64,000 nt of DNA, taken from Apostichopus japonicus. Taxonomy: Eukaryota > Echinodermata > Holothuroidea > Aspidochirotida > Stichopodidae. The translations under genes were made by a program, and so were the position numbers. The notes beneath the pieces were generated by a model, which was not told where the DNA came from, did not search any database, and was given only the letters and a program-made list of their open reading frames with translations. The stretch's first letter is position 1, and every line of letters begins with the position of its first letter. This document shows, one piece after another, positions 1-15,520 of this stretch. The DNA lies in the NCBI RefSeq assembly GCF_037975245.1, contig NC_092564.1, forward strand, positions 5,258,484-5,322,483, in the 5' to 3' direction.

Positions 1-3000
1 GTTATGGTTTGGTTGAATAATTAGGGTTTCTCACTTGTTGTACCACAATTTTGAACTACAGTACAAAATTGTTCAAAGGATTTTTAATCTGTGTAAAGAA
101 TAAATATTAAATCATTTAACACTGTAACTTGTTGAATTAGTGATGACCCCCCGGTTACACTTTTAAATAACTTCAACAATAATAAATACAATGAAAGAAT
201 CGTCAAATTTTGAATTATCCAACTGGAAACGGAAATTCCTCGTTGACCATAAAATGTCTAAAATAGGGAAGTGGGTTTCTTGGTCAAAATAACTGGTTGA
301 TAATAGGTCCAGAAAAATCGATAGCAAGTGCTAAAGTTTGTTTGAAGGTCAAACATCCAGTGGACACAGATAAGAGGGCTGCCTGTAACTACAGACCTGC
401 ATATGACCATGTAAGGGTAACTAACTCTATAGGCTAATCAAAGCCGGACTTCATCAAAGCTTTCGAGGGCTAATTGTACGGGGGGGGGGGGGGGTGATAG
501 CTGTCCTATTTTATTCATGCGGAAGCAGGCGAGGCTGTTAACTTCCCACTCCCTCTCAAAAGAACATCCCCTTTCACGTAATGCTGCATTGCTGATGCTT
601 GCGCCGTTACTGTAACCATGGAGGTAAAAACCTCCATGCTGTAACCAATCTTAAAGTTGCTACTTGGGAAACCAATATGCGATAAGCAACTAAGATGTAT
701 ATATGTTTTACCCTGTTACCTCCTCAACTAGTGAATTTGAACGTTGGGTCTGTTCATGGATCAGATACACGTGTTTTGATATCTAAGTATAATATCTTTA
801 TAAGCCATGGACATTTCGTTAACGGTCTGGTACCAAATTTAAATCTACTTGAACGCCATTTCAACTAAGATAAAATCGTCTACCAAATGTACCTTGTTAA
901 TTTAATTAATGGTTTATCGGAACAAACTAATCGAAACCAAAGCGAAATCAAAGTTGATACTTATTGGTATATGTGTGATATTTAATGCCTTAAAAACGAG
1001 AGATGGACATATTTGAACTGTAGCATAACGTGAACTTAAAATTACTCCAAAATTCTTTTAAAAAACATTATAGAGCATGAAGGTAGTTGCAAAATATAAA
1101 TATGTAATAGTGAAAGAAATCCGTGTTTTTTTAGTATTATTTCTGAAATAAAAATTTAAAAAGAAATAATGGGAACAATTTGTTGATACAAGACTGAAAC
1201 CTTTTGTTAATAATCTATTGTTTATTTTCAAGGACTTGTATTTACCACATCTTGCAAGAAACTAGTCTAACCATTTAATTTCCATAACACGAAAGACAGT
1301 TATTACAGTACTGTTGTTGTGTTCGAAATGTTAACGTTTGCTAATGCAGGTACAAGGCTGCACATGACGAAGGCAAAATACTATGTATGCAAAACGCCTA
1401 ATATAAAACCCAAGATGAGAAAAAAAACAATACATAAAGCTAAACATACTGGTAATAGATCTATGTTATATTAGATGTTTAAAGGTGCAGAAATTAATTA
1501 GTTTTTATGCTATAATAATTACAACATGTTCATATCTACTTCATTTGAGTGACAGTTTACAACTGTTCAGTTATCCAAATAAGCCTATATGGAGAATAAC
1601 GTTTACAAATTTACCTCTTTCAAAGTGTACTGAGGCATATAATAAGAAAATGGCTTTATTTCTGCATGGTTTTATATGGCAATAGTATCATTACTATACC
1701 ACCTAGCTGTTGAAGAAAATTAAATTGTATTAAATTAAAGTTTCATTTGATATGCATTGAGATTTCAATAAAAAAATATTGCGATGTTTGTGAAAAGGTG
1801 CGTTCCACTTAAATGGTCCCAACACCCCATTTGTTCATAACAGAATCACTCATGCATTTCGTTTTTAGCTTGTAAAATTATTTACATTTGTGATTTCCCG
1901 TACGGCACGAGATAATGTCTTTTCTTAAATTTTATTTCTGGGGTTCAAATTACTATAATTCAAGTTTATTAGTAAAAATATAGAATTTTAAACTATCATT
2001 AGCCATAGGTTGATTTATTTGTCATCGTCAGTTGTATGCGCATTATATTCATAATGAGCAACATCTTTAAAAGGAAGGATCTTTAATATAGCAACAATCC
2101 CCACCCCCCCCCACCCACCCCCATACACTCCATTCCCTCCCCGCAAATCCTCCCCACGACTACCAGTCCTCTCCCACAGTGAATAAAATCTTGCTATGAT
2201 CACCTGCAAAGTAAATTAACTTTAGATTTTCTCAAATAAAATTACTGTTTATCTGGGACAATTTGTAAATTCTGACTTCTAAAAGAGGGTTAAAATATTT
2301 TTTTACTTATGATGTGAGCCTTTGGCAATTAAAAATAAATTATTATAAGGAACCCCCTCTCCGACCCCCCCCCCCACGCGCTCCCCTCCCCATCTCCAAA
2401 TCTTTTTACATAGATATGGACGTATACAATAATGTGAGGTATATGGCTGAAATCGCTTAGTACAATTATGTGGTTTTATATAAGAAAGTTACTTGATAGA
2501 ATTTTCTCCTATTGTTTATCTGCGACAACGTTCTGTAAATTAGGATCTGTGAAAAGGGAATTTAAATTGTGTAATTATGAACTGAATCTTGGGCAATTTT
2601 TTTATATAATCATCTGTTTATGGATCTATCAATATACTTCTGTAAGAATTGTTTATCTTAAGGCCTTTATTTATTTTCATTTTTTAATTTATTTTGGGGT
2701 AGGCTAAGTGAGTTTATTTGGGTTTCTGTAGGGTTATCGTTTTCATGTTTGTAAAAGTTTTTACTAAAAAATATAACCGTCCCATAATATCTATAATGCA
2801 AAAGAAAGGATATATGCACGCCAATAGAAAATGATGCGTGATTAATGATTTAGAAACGAATAGAAAATGAAACGGGGCTGTTAACCCACTGTAGGGAAAT
2901 TCCCTTATAATATGTAATCCGCTAACATGAACACATTTTCAATAGTTCTTTGACTTGGATAAAACTCGAAGTCTTGAACAACGACATTTAAAACTGGTAA

Positions 3001-3833
3001 TTTGGCAACATTTGTGCATATTGTAATTTGTTACCATGTCTGTACAGTAAATAGAAATATACTTTCATCAGACTCTAGAAATGAAAAGTAAGATATAATA
3101 CCTTTTTGTTTGGTGACCAATACATTTTTGTTTTATTTACTATTCTTCATAACAGGTACCTATAATATTCAAGCAACATATATTTATTCATTCATCCAAG
3201 GAGTGTAAATCCATACATATTGCTTGGTTTGTTTGTTTTGAATAATCTAAAACATTATTATCTGTGGAATGTAGTAAACAAACTCTTGATGTAAATACAC
3301 AGAAACAAGTTTCTGAGCCTATCATTTTAAATTTTTAAATGAAACGGAATCGATTTCCCCTTCCAAAATGAGGTCATGAATTCATGTAATCGATTATACA
3401 CCAGAAGTGTTTGTGGTCTCTTTATCAGACTTGTTCGAACTCATTAACTTGTAATTACTGTTGTTGTTATTATTATTATTATTACTATTATTATTAGTTG
3501 CTCTACTGGTGACAAGTAGGGTACCGTCAAGTAAAGTACCAGTAGGGTACCATCGCAAAAGAAACAAGTGTACAGTGTCTTGTTATCATTTTATAATGCT
3601 TAAGTTAAACTTCAAAAACATTTTAATGTACTGTTTCCTCTCCTATCCCATCCACCATACTTCCCTCTGTAGCCGTCCAAAATGGTTTAGGGTTGATCAA
3701 TCATTGTTTTGTTGTTTTGTAATGTTATTGTTTTTTTCTTTGCGTAGTATATTCACCGTTGAAATCAAATTTATTGACACGATTTCCAGTCAGAAATACC
3801 AAATCAAACACATAGCCCTATTGGGGTTCAAAT
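1..3833. other. Gene-free AT-rich DNA
   Basis: I see no coding exon here. Open frames are short, have no family resemblance and are not framed by convincing splice sites. The stretch holds a run of 15 G at 480-494, C-rich simple sequence near 2100-2125 and 2363-2375, and a short TTA/ATT microsatellite near 3464-3495. It could be intergenic or part of a long 5' intron of the downstream ZEB gene; the sequence does not decide. Confidence 0.6.
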
Positions 3834-4140
<307 letters not shown>

Positions 4141-7100
4141 TTTGTGGTATCGTCTTTCGTCTAACAGTCCAGTCAACGGGTACTCCTCGCACCCCTCCCC
4201 CACACCCACACACTTTTTAAAACAGTATCTTACAACCATGGAGCACTGGACTGTTTATGTATACGTTTCAAATGCATACATTTTTAAACAAAGCCAATTT
4301 CAACTTCTATGTTGTAACCTCTCTCTCTCTCTTTCTCACTATCACTTTCTTTCTTCCCCTAAATAATTCACTACTTAATAGAGATATGGATTCTCATTTC
4401 CCGTGTAGCAGTCGCCATACCAGCATAACGTTAGACCAATGGCGCCAGAGACTATTCGCTCTGGTGAGAACATATCGCTGATAAAATTAAACGTCGAACA
4501 AACTAGTTATCATGACTGCAGACAGAACGGCTAGGTCTGTAACCCCTTCCCTATGAGTGCATAGGCCAAAGTAAGGTCAATTACAGTGCTATATATATGT
4601 CTTACCGTGGTCATAATGCATACGGGAAAAACGGGGAGGGAGGGAGGGGGTGTAAGAATTATTACCACCCGAAACTTAAACAATATAATAAAATATAATA
4701 CAATACAATTAATCACAGATATTCGTGCACAGTCTATCTATAGTATATATCTATAGTTATACACTACAACAGTTTTTATTTATTGCATCTGAAAGTGCTG
4801 ACCGTTTTTGGCCGTATTGACGTTATAACAGTTAATTTGTCCATCCACTATTTCCCCCTCTCATCCCCTTATTACGGTATTATAGAAAAATGAGTCAACT
4901 TATCTCAGGCTACGTGAATTCCCATTCTCCTCTTTCTATCTATTTATCCCACTCCTACCTGACAAATGTTCCCGTTGAACCGCCACCCCCCCCCCCCTCA
5001 ACCAATCCCGCACTTCCTTTATGGAATTCTGTATCCGCACATGAGTGTGGGAAATACATGTTGCCTATTCATGTACACTGTTAAGTGTAAGCTATAGCTA
5101 AAAGTAAACAGACTTGCAGTCTAGTCTTCAGTTACAGTAGTCTAGTATAGTCAGTTAGAAGCATATAAGCTCTTAATTTGTTTAAGAATCTTACCATATA
5201 TGTTCTTCTTAAGGCCCTTCCTTAAGCCCACTTTTAATCCCAACCCCACCCCTACAATATCGCACCCGCCACCCCCCCCCCCCCCCCCGTTGTAAGACAT
5301 TGACAATTCCCCGTTAACTGTTGCTAACTGAAGATTCTGAATGAGACTTCCTAAATCCCAGTGTGCATTTAATGGAATCGCATGCTGCCCTCTATACGGA
5401 CACCAAAATATTATGAACGAAGAAATCGGTAACCAACTTGTCGAACCCAATGAATTCTTTGGCATCATCTAGATGTAGGCCCTCCTATGACCACGTTAAG
5501 GGGAACATTGCTTCACCCACGTTCAGTGTATGTTCACCTGCATACTTTGTTACCCTAAATTTAAATTTGACTGTCGTTTCCATCGTCGTAAAAAAAAAAA
5601 AAAAATCACGAACTGTCTTTGAATTCTATTCATTATTCGAATTGGCAGGGGAACAAGAATGAAAAAGGTATATCTGCTGAGAGGAGAAATATACGCTAAA
5701 ATATTCGGGCATTCTGAATGAAAGAACAAGATCTCAAATAAGTTCGTTCCTCTCTTACCTATCTCCAGTCTACACATGCACTTTCCTCATCTAGCAGGAA
5801 ACTAAGTTGGTAACCTCATACATCCTATTATCTGATGTCATTTAATGTGGAATCATCCCTTCATAACGAACTTTGGATCCGTTAGAACTGATCTGATAAA
5901 ATGATTGTTATGATGATTACGAAGCCTATAGATCACTTCCTTGCAGTTTATGTCGTATCAATAACACAATAAATGTTTGAAAGAGACTTTTAAGCTTTCA
6001 AGCATTTGCAATTCAAGGAACGTACAACAGAGCTTTGTAAACGTGCAAATCGGCAAGTTTTCTACAAGGCTATACAACGACACTAAATGCTCCAAACCAA
6101 TATGCTAGTCTCATTTCACTCAGCTTTTATGGGGTTTAATCGATACAAGCCAATAATATGCCTACGAGCTTTGTTCGTCAACCTCTATGCAAGTTTCCTT
6201 TTTTTTAATTGTAAACTGCAAAACAGTTTAAAAGCACAAAACGTGAAATAAGGAGAGGATTTGACATATTTTGAAGATTAAGGTGCCTACAACATATTGG
6301 TAATCGCTGTTTATCCAACCATAACAATTGATGGCTTTACTCATAAAAAATATTTTGATTTCTGTTTTAGTCATGGTGGGTACTTGACCATTAAACACGA
6401 ACAAAATTCTGAAAAATATCAGGAATATAAAAACAAAATGTTTCATTGCGATTGTTTGTAATACGGGATAACAATGCGTGGACAAGTTATATGATCAAAA
6501 GATTATTAGAATCCAGCGCACTTTGACTGTTCAAAAATATAGCTATATTTGTACCCAAATATGGTCATGCAATTGACAATAAGATTGGAAACTAACACCC
6601 TACATTTCTTTCCCCTCTACACTTAACTTTCTCCTCATAACGACGACACTCTCACTATACCGTATCACTCCCTATAGCATTCGAAAGCCTTTCAGCACCG
6701 TCCTCCATCCCGACGAACAGTCCATTAGGTCTACTGCCCTCCTTCTCATTCTTCCACCTAAAGTCTCTAGGTCACACAATCGTTCTTAGTGCGTGTGTTG
6801 TGTGTTTTGGCATAAATGGTGGCTTTGTCGCCTGTAGTCGGGTCTTTTTGTTTGTTTTATCAATACTTGTGGATATTCACTTCCTTATCGGGTTCTTCAT
6901 ACATAGCTTGCTTGCATAGCTCGCAGTTCCATAATGTAAACTGATCATTATTTTGGCTATGTAGACTGGGACAACTGTGATCTCTGTTCAAATCCCCCCT
7001 CCCCTCCCCTCCCCCTTGTACCAGAAAGGATCCCCGGCGCATTGACAGGAGATTGTAACGTACAAGGCTCTAGGTCTACCGCATGAACAGGGGGTACTCT

Positions 7101-10100
7101 TAGAGCTGGCTAGAACCTGGAAGAATTAATGTTCCATTAAGTTGGTATAGTAGGAGGACTAGCAGCTCCTCACTATGAGGCTAAACAAAGTTTGGAAACT
7201 TAGACGCTGTCGCTATGGAAGTGTTAAAATAAATCCCTCTATTTAAATTAGCGCGTAATTTAAATGTCTTCTCGACAGGTGTCTCCATGCCAAATATTAT
7301 AGCAAAATAGCGAATACTATAACATTTTACTCAATTGCCATGCTGGTAGGAATATCACTATATATAAGTTTCATCCAGCTGTGTTTTGAGGCTTAACAGC
7401 GCGAACATTCATTGCCGAACCCGCGCAGTTCCAATGTTCCAGGCACTGCAGTTCGGTGCAGGTGTCAGCGTGTACTAAGAGTTTAATGGCGCCAGGGTGA
7501 CTGGCTCGTTTGCGGGACATAGCTATTTAGAGATGTAATCAGCCTTAATGTTTCTAGATCTTTTAGAGATAATTGTCTGCCTTTGAGTTGATAACTCCTC
7601 TATGCTGTCGTCACTTCATATGAACTTGCTGATAATGTTTAATGAGTATCGAGAAACAATACACTGTCCATTAGTAAAATTCACATTGTTTCAATGCAAA
7701 GAAAATGATTTTAATTTTTAACTTTTAAATAAACACAAGCGTACATTTTAATTGTTTCCTCATATTATAACCGTACGTGTCAAGCACTAAGCGCACTATG
7801 CATATAACGACGTATCCATTTTTTCAAAACATTACAAATAAATGTTAACAGGTGCAACATTGATCCATTTATCGCATGATTCACGTTATATTTTGTAAAA
7901 AAACAACATATATATAGAGAGAATAGTTCATATACATACAGGCCAAATACTTATACTTCTTGTCTAGCTCTGCATTGTGAATCAGGGAATCTTTTATATA
8001 ATAAGTTGTAACAATAATATCAAACTTTATAGAAAACTTCTAATATGTCAACAAAAGGAAAGAGACAAGAGAAATCTTCTTGGCTGAAAGTGGATTTTGT
8101 TTTTTATTTCTTGCCGAAAGCAAAACGAATATATGCGATAGTTCATCTCAAAAAGTACATTATGGTTTACTGAATACAAATATACTATCGCTTCTGCAGA
8201 GGTCAAATGTCATCGAAAGTTACCAGTGTTAAAAGTCCCTGTAAATAGTACAGTAGCTGCAATGTATAATGATCCACCTCACCGTGCGTGTATAGCTTGC
8301 ATGAACTCCATAGTAAGTATGTATAGGCTACATGCTTTCCTTAGAAAGGTCCTATGACAACATTGTATAGCCTATACATGCAGGCTTACTCAACAAACCC
8401 TAGGCTTACTGCCGAATTTCTTGGTTGGAAATTTGGAAGGTCAGGAGAGGACATCTTTCAATATTGGACATATATTGGACATGTTACCACGTCATCCCAC
8501 ATCGTTTGTATGCAAACTTTCCTCAGCCGAAGTACATGCATGGGTGACGTCAAGGACACGTCCCTACTGAGGTCAAAGGTTACCAATATAACTGCAAAAG
8601 GCATCCATGAATTTCCCGGCAATTCATCTCATCTCCGTAAGATTCTTTCCGTTTAGCTACATTAGTGTAAGGGTATAGCCTATTCAGAGATGTCGACTGT
8701 ATTTGGGAAAGAGTAATGATAATGATAATGGAAAAGTACAGAGAAGCCCCGTGTCCCGACTTTGACTGACCGTGAATCGTCACTGGGTTTACTAAAGGAA
8801 AAACTTGCTCGGTTGTGTATCAGGTGGTTGCGGTTTATGTCCACAACACTGTTAGTTTGAATTAGGAGGTTTTTGTCGTCAAAAATCGTAGAGATAGTGT
8901 ATCCCATGTCTCTAAATCCTCATAATCTCTCCCTCTTAACAACCCCCCCCCCTTCCCTCCTCCCCGAACAACCCGACTGATTTGCGTTGACGGAAACGCA
9001 ATCAAAAACCAAAAAAGAACAATAACGAAAACGTAAACGTTTTAAGCAGGAAGGAGTTTGTAATCTTTGAAGGCGTTCTGACGGTGTATACATTAATAAC
9101 ATGATGCACCGCATTCAAATATAAATTACATTATGAATTTCGTGATATTTGTTGTTTCGTTTATCAAAAAGCCCTTTTACTTTAGGCCCAAAATAACAAT
9201 GGTCGAATTGCTTTGTTCATGCTTTGTTCAAAAATGGTGATGATGCCTCTTGGAGAAGAAGTTCAATGGATATATAGTATTAACTTCTTACTGACAAAGT
9301 TTTCAAATTTAAAAAAAAAAAGTAGACATTTTTCTATTTTTTTTTTATTTTTTTTTTTATTTCAACTTTCCCCTGAGAAGACGGTCACTCGAATAGCCGG
9401 GGCAACTCTTCCTCAAAGCCGTCAGTTACAAAGTGTATTAACCATAAAATGGTTGAAAATATGACAGCAAACAAGCAGTATCTACAAAAGAAATAAAAAC
9501 TTAAAGCATATATACAAAAATCGAAAATAAAAGGGACATTAAAAAAATAATTTTAAGACATATGATTGTTTATCCATGAGATTAGATTTCATGTCTTGGC
9601 TAGTTCAGGAGACAAAGGGAATCAATGCCACTAATTTTCAACTGAAATGCATCGCGGTATACTACATCTGTTGTAGGTTAAGTCGGACTGCACAAATTTC
9701 GGTTATATGTGTTCTCTACACATTTATACTAGAAGGCATTCCCGCTTTCAAAGCTATACCTGGGTTTGTCTTCTAATCCCTCTTCTTCACTGACTAAAGT
9801 TACCCGCAACTTTGCAAATGATTTTCTTGATCAATCTCTTACATATACCCTTTTGATTCCACTTTTAGGGGGCCTCAATCAAAGCAACTATTCAGATTAA
9901 TCTTAGCTTACTTTTAAAACTTAATTTTCGTTTCCGAAAAGTATATAGAACTCGAATAGTACGGGCTTGAACTCTTACAAAAGCGTCACTATGTGAAAAA
10001 GCATGGGAATCTACTACACTTTTTCATTCAAGTCGGGGTTATTTTTTTTCCATTCTGAATAATAATAATCATAATAATAAATGTATTACAAATTTAATAA

Positions 10101-11500
10101 TAAAAATAATAAACCTTGTTGAGCTTAGAGCTTCTATTTTTCTGTCGATTTTGTTAGATGACACTCTTTTTCTGTTTCTTTCTTTCTCTCAAATTGATTG
10201 TTCCCATCTGATCGAAAGCAAATGCAAAGCCCGCTCGTAAAATTATTCACAATTTTTTCACACCGGGCGCCCCCCCCCCCCCCATTTGTTGCGGCTTTTA
10301 ATGACTGTTGAGTGAATGCGGATTCCCCGACTCACTGTCTCCAGCCGTTTGTGTGAAGTGGGAATGTTATTGTGTTGCGACGTAGTGTCCTCAGTTAACC
10401 TATGATTTTTCGATCCTCGAGAAGCCTGCGTGCGTAGGACTAGTTGTTGCTCGTTTGGATGGGTTTGAATGGGAACGTTGACTTTTAATTTCGGCTTAGT
10501 AGTATGTTTGAAGATATTTGCCACTGAATAAGAAACAACCTTGACAAAAGCTCTATTTTTTTCGTAGAGAAATTATCTACCCAGAAATCAGTTATCCATA
10601 TATAAATATATATATATATATATAGGCTATTTCTGTTCGAATTAGAGAAAGACACATCCCGTGACGACATCTGAAATGGTCTCTGTAGATCAAAGAGAAA
10701 ATGAAATCGTGTCAAATACACGATCATATACAATGAAGAAAGTATAAATTATCTTTTTTTTCTGTACCTGCTGGGTAATCTTTTTATCATTTCGTCCTTC
10801 AAGTTTTTATTTTTATCTTTCTTAAATTTCGATCGAAATATGAGGTAATTTAATTAATAATAGCGAAATAAATAAAGCACTAACAAATTGCAAAGTACGC
10901 AGGCGTTGATGTAGCCTACATGCAGAACGTAAAACGAGGCATTACAAACTTAGAAATGTGTACGGGAATATACAATGGTATCTTACCATGCCGACTTCAA
11001 CTGCAACCGTCAAAATGATTTTCTCCATCGTTTTTTAGACATAATGTTATCTTTCCCATTAAACCTCCCAGATATTACCTGTATTTTAAATTCTTGCATC
11101 AGCAGTCACCTAGAAACGTTAACCGTTGAAATAAATATCTCCAGTTCTCGCCCATTGCAGTGTAATCGCTTTTAGCCAGTATAAACATTGGCCACTAACG
11201 CAGATACGCTAAGCAATGAGGGGGGCCGCTACGACAGTCGTTGAGTGAGTGTGAACAGTATTACCGCAGGTGTTTGTCCATTTTTCATTAGGCTGGCGCC
11301 GCGCTGTCGCGACGTTAAATCTACACTTGAACCAATTCGTGCGTTCTTCATGCATCAGTTATCTAGTGTGAGCTTGTTCCTGACAGCTGCGTAGTCTAAC
11401 TGGCTCCGCGCACTGTTTGGACAGATCGGGGGAACGGATAACGGGGCTTTGCCGATTGCTTTCACCTGTTCATCATCACAGGAACTGATAGTTTTGTTGC
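4141..11500. other. Gene-free DNA with a few CpG-richer pockets
   Basis: No exon or RNA gene is recognisable. Homopolymer runs include 17 C at 5272-5288 and poly-C near 10270-10283. Less AT-rich, CpG-containing pockets lie at about 7380-7520, 10280-10520 and 11210-11470, with GGCGCC at 4441, 7488, 10266 and 11295. These pockets are candidates for regulatory DNA of the ZEB locus, which is inference. The open frame at 8354-8656 has no family resemblance. Confidence 0.5.
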
Positions 11501-11512
11501 ATAGATACATTT

Positions 11513-11580
11513 ACAGGAATTATTTTCGATCTTTTTCCTTTTTGTGCTTCTATATATATACAGGAATTATTTTAGATCTT
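11513..11580 (+). repeat. Short direct repeat, 21-bp unit twice
   Basis: A 21-base unit beginning ACAGGAATTATTTT and ending GATCTT lies at 11513-11533 and again at 11560-11580 with one mismatch. The spacer is pyrimidine-rich and ends in a TATATATA stretch. Probably a local duplication; no function is evident. Confidence 0.85.
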
Positions 11581-14500
11581 GTTTCTTACCTGCGGAGTTC
11601 GCTGCCAAAAATGACATCATGATTTTAATACTGCTACTGAGTAACAAACAAACGTTAACCATAAACAAACATTAACCTATATTTTGCAAGATGGTATGCC
11701 GGGGTACGGGGGGGGGGGGGGTTAAGGGAGTAGTATCTTTCTCTTCTTCTTCTGTGTCTTTGTTTTCATTTCTTTTCTTTTATGCTTTGGGTACCGTCCA
11801 GTTCTGTATTCGATTTAAGCAAAAAGAAATTAAGGAATTCATAGTTACTTCAATTAAACATCTCCATTGTACCGTTTGTACTGCTTAATTAAGGATCATT
11901 ACGTGTTAACATTTATTCCACGAAACTAATAATCACCCCATTGTCTGCCAGTCTACGGTCTATTTCTTATTGCTTTGATGGCCTCTGGATTTCCAATGAA
12001 CATGTAACGAACCATTCAGTATAGTCCTTTGATGGGGAGACAACCATGGAAATGAAATCATCAATGATGTAAATATTTTGGAGAAACTTTTTATGAGATG
12101 ATTAAGTCGTCGCGTGCCATCCAAAGGAACTGAGAATTAATTGCTTTATTATTTACACTGATGTCGAATTAGGAGCGAAGCTAGGGGCATATGGGTGGGT
12201 GGGGGTCCCTTAATGCTTACAAGACGGTACCGGTCGTATGTTGTGTACTTCTACAGAGAACATGTCTACATAGGTAATCGTGGAATAATCTTACACAGTT
12301 TGGATACAAGGAGGTGTATTACGTAACCACCCATTGAGGCTGTGCAGGGCTGTGGGGTTCAGACATAATATTATATATAGGCCTAAAACCGACTGCAGGA
12401 GCATAATTGGGCCTGAGGCTGAGCCTGCAGGGGTTTCCTAACTCCCTACACATTTTAATCTGCCGGGGAGCGGAGGTTGAGGTTACGACCGTTATGTGAA
12501 GTATGGATTGTATGTGTGCGGGGACCGTGGGCAGGGGGGGGGGGTTAGGATTGTAATGTGAAGCGTGGACTTCAATAAACAACATACAAAGATCGTTACT
12601 GTTTCAAACGATAACCCCCACCATTCCTTCACTATATAATGTAGGCTATTGGTGAACTGACTCACAAAAGGTCAGCATCGCGTACACCTGTTTCCATTAG
12701 CGTGGCGCCAAACACGGAGCTCGACCCATCAGTTCCGCGTTGAAAAGACAGACATCAATTTCTCACTTAAGTACCCTGGGGATATATCTCCCGCAATTTG
12801 ATTCTTTTGGAAAGCCTTCCAAGCAAAGATGAGATTGAAATGTCTTCTGTTTTTTTATGCCAGCTATGGGTTTTCTTTGAGTTTAGATGGAGCCAGGAAG
12901 ATGACATAAATTTTAAGTTACTAACGAGGGATTTTTTTTTATCTTTTATTATTAACGGAACTATGAGAATAGAGATAAACAGAATGGGTTGACAGGCCTA
13001 GAACAAGTGATGAACTTGCCGAAATCCTCCCGCTCAGAGAAGTTGGGAAATTGAGGGGAAATACTAGATCGAAGACTAGAATGATTTGGGGCAGGCAAAT
13101 TGAATGAAAGTTGTTTTAAGTCGAACGTTCAATGTTGATGTAACTACAAATACATGTTCTTTGTAACAACATTTTTTTTTACCTCAGTAATATTCATGAT
13201 GGATGGGGCTTAACGGGACATTGTCAAAAACAGCTAGTAAACAAGATATCTCAACTACCACAAGATGGATCAATGTCATATTTAGTAGGTAGATGCCCTG
13301 CGATGAGTAGATTGATTTTGGTTCCCATGACATGAATATGAATGAATGGGCAGGACTTAACGTAAAATTTGGTTCATGAATGGTATGGTGATGTTGGTAC
13401 AAAATAAGCACATTTTCATGACATTTCCATCTTAATGTCATTAATATGCATCCAATTTTAAGAAATGGCTATTAAACACAACACAAGAACCAAATGCTCC
13501 ATGATTTTCATCTTTGACATATTAGGTTTGTCACACCGTACATGCATACAACCACCGTGTTGTTTTTTTGTGTGCATATCATGAATACTAATCAGTGAAC
13601 ATAAAATTCCATAATCAGTTATCTCTGAAATAGTATGACTAATGATAATACAATGTAAGTAAGATAATATAATGTAAATACAGTATATAGATATGTATAC
13701 ATGCTTATCATGATATCATAAGATTTGATCTCATTAATATTCATGCATATATCTGTTTTTATACTTTGTCACTAAATAGACTTTGTCAGTATGATAACGA
13801 TTCTTGGTCATACCTTCCTTTATATGTTGCCGCATTAGTCACTGCATGTATGAATATGTTTGGGAATCGGAACCACTAACGTTTTTTCTGGTTTCCACTC
13901 TTCATCCTGCATGACCGCGCCGCTTCCACGACTGGAATCTAAGCGAGACAATCGAGTGTGCTTCGAGGGAGTTTAATTAATAATGTTCGAAACCACTATT
14001 CTTTAACGTATGATGTCACTTCCCGGCTGTCGACAGACGCCTAGCCATGAACGCATGGTTGGTGCATTTGTCCCTTCTCCCGTCCTGCAACCATCCCTTT
14101 AAGGAAGATGTACCTTCTCAAGCCGTTACCGATGGTACAAACGAAAGAACCTTATCTTTCAGTCATTCAACCCCTTCCCTGTACCTCTTCCCTTCTCCCC
14201 ACAAATATGGTTATGGGCGGGGGGGGGGCGGTTGGCGGGTACAGAATTGAGGTCTATAACAGTGTTGTGTGTCGTGTGTTGTAGGCCTACAGAAAACATT
14301 TGATAAATAAGGGACAGGGTTTGAAAGCAATACTCTCTTCTCCTTATTCCACTTACTCAAGTCATGGACTTTTGTATGTGAAGGAATATTATATACCTTA
14401 GCTCTTGCTAGAATTGCCATTCTTCGTTGTTACAGAGAGTCATATGTGTAGGGATGGGGGAGGGGGACAGGAGTATGCCCCCCTCCCCCTACCTACCTTT

Positions 14501-15430
14501 TCAACTAGAGATACCCACGGCAATGATATGTTGTATTAGTTAAAAAGGTGCCAGGCTTGTGATCAAATGATAAAGCTTTCGTTTCATATACCTCGTATTA
14601 AAATGATGTTGTTGTTGTTTTTTATCTCGAAGGTAAAGTTAAAAAGTTTGAAGTAAGAACTAAGTTCAATGAAAATCTGAATTTGGAACAGATAAGCAAA
14701 AAACCGCATTTTGTTGGCCATCCGTCTATAGCATCTACACAACTATCATTCTTCTGGTGAAGATTCCAGACCCCACCGGTCATCTGCACCCCCCCCCCCC
14801 TACCCCACTGATAGCTGACAAATATTTGCTCATGGGTTTCCTCTTAATGCACCGTCCTAGGGTGCCGCTGACTTGAAGTTCAAGTGAATATTTCTTTTTG
14901 TCAGGTTCCACAATCTGGTGGTGTAATGCCCTCATGGTCAAATAAAGGTGAAATATAATAGTTTGAAAGGTAAAAGTTCTCTCTCTCGTTCTCGATCTCT
15001 AGGCTCCTGAGACTACTAAGTCATGTTCGTGAGATAATAACGTGTTGCCAGAGAGATAAAGGGAAGTAGCTGGCGACAGGTTGTACTTACAATAGTTATG
15101 CGATTTCCTTTCGTTCCTTCCTCCAAATTAACTTGAATGTCTGTCGATAAAAATGACATAGAAAATACATCGCATTGGGAAGACCGTTTACTAATATTAA
15201 CATACAAAGTTGTAACAACAGGAAATCACAGGCCATTATATAAGAATTAATTTTAACGATTAAAATAGAAGATCTAGTGTAGGATGACCTCTATGGTACA
15301 TCAGTTCCCATCCTCTAACGGAAGGCTATCACGTTTCATTGACCCTTAACATTATCTAAAACGTTTGTAGTCATCGATCGAGTTTTTAAGGTTTCAAATA
15401 AGAATACTTTCAAAGCAGATTTATTTTATC
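11581..15430. other. Gene-free DNA
   Basis: No exon is recognisable. The stretch contains poly-G at 11707-11721, a G run near 12535-12544, G- and C-runs near 14219-14228 and 14790-14801, and a CpG-containing patch near 12680-12730 with a GGCGCC at 12704. Open frames are short and without family features. Confidence 0.5.
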
Positions 15431-15439
15431 CGATTTTGT

Positions 15440-15520
15440 TTTATTGATTGATTCATTCATTCATCCATTTATTGATTGATTCATTTATTTGTTCATCATT
15501 CATCCATTCGTTCATTCAGG
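15440..15520 (+). repeat. Imperfect ATTGATTC-type tetranucleotide microsatellite
   Basis: About 80 bases of alternating ATTG, ATTC and ATCC words, followed directly by a G-rich stretch. It is simple sequence and not coding. Confidence 0.85.
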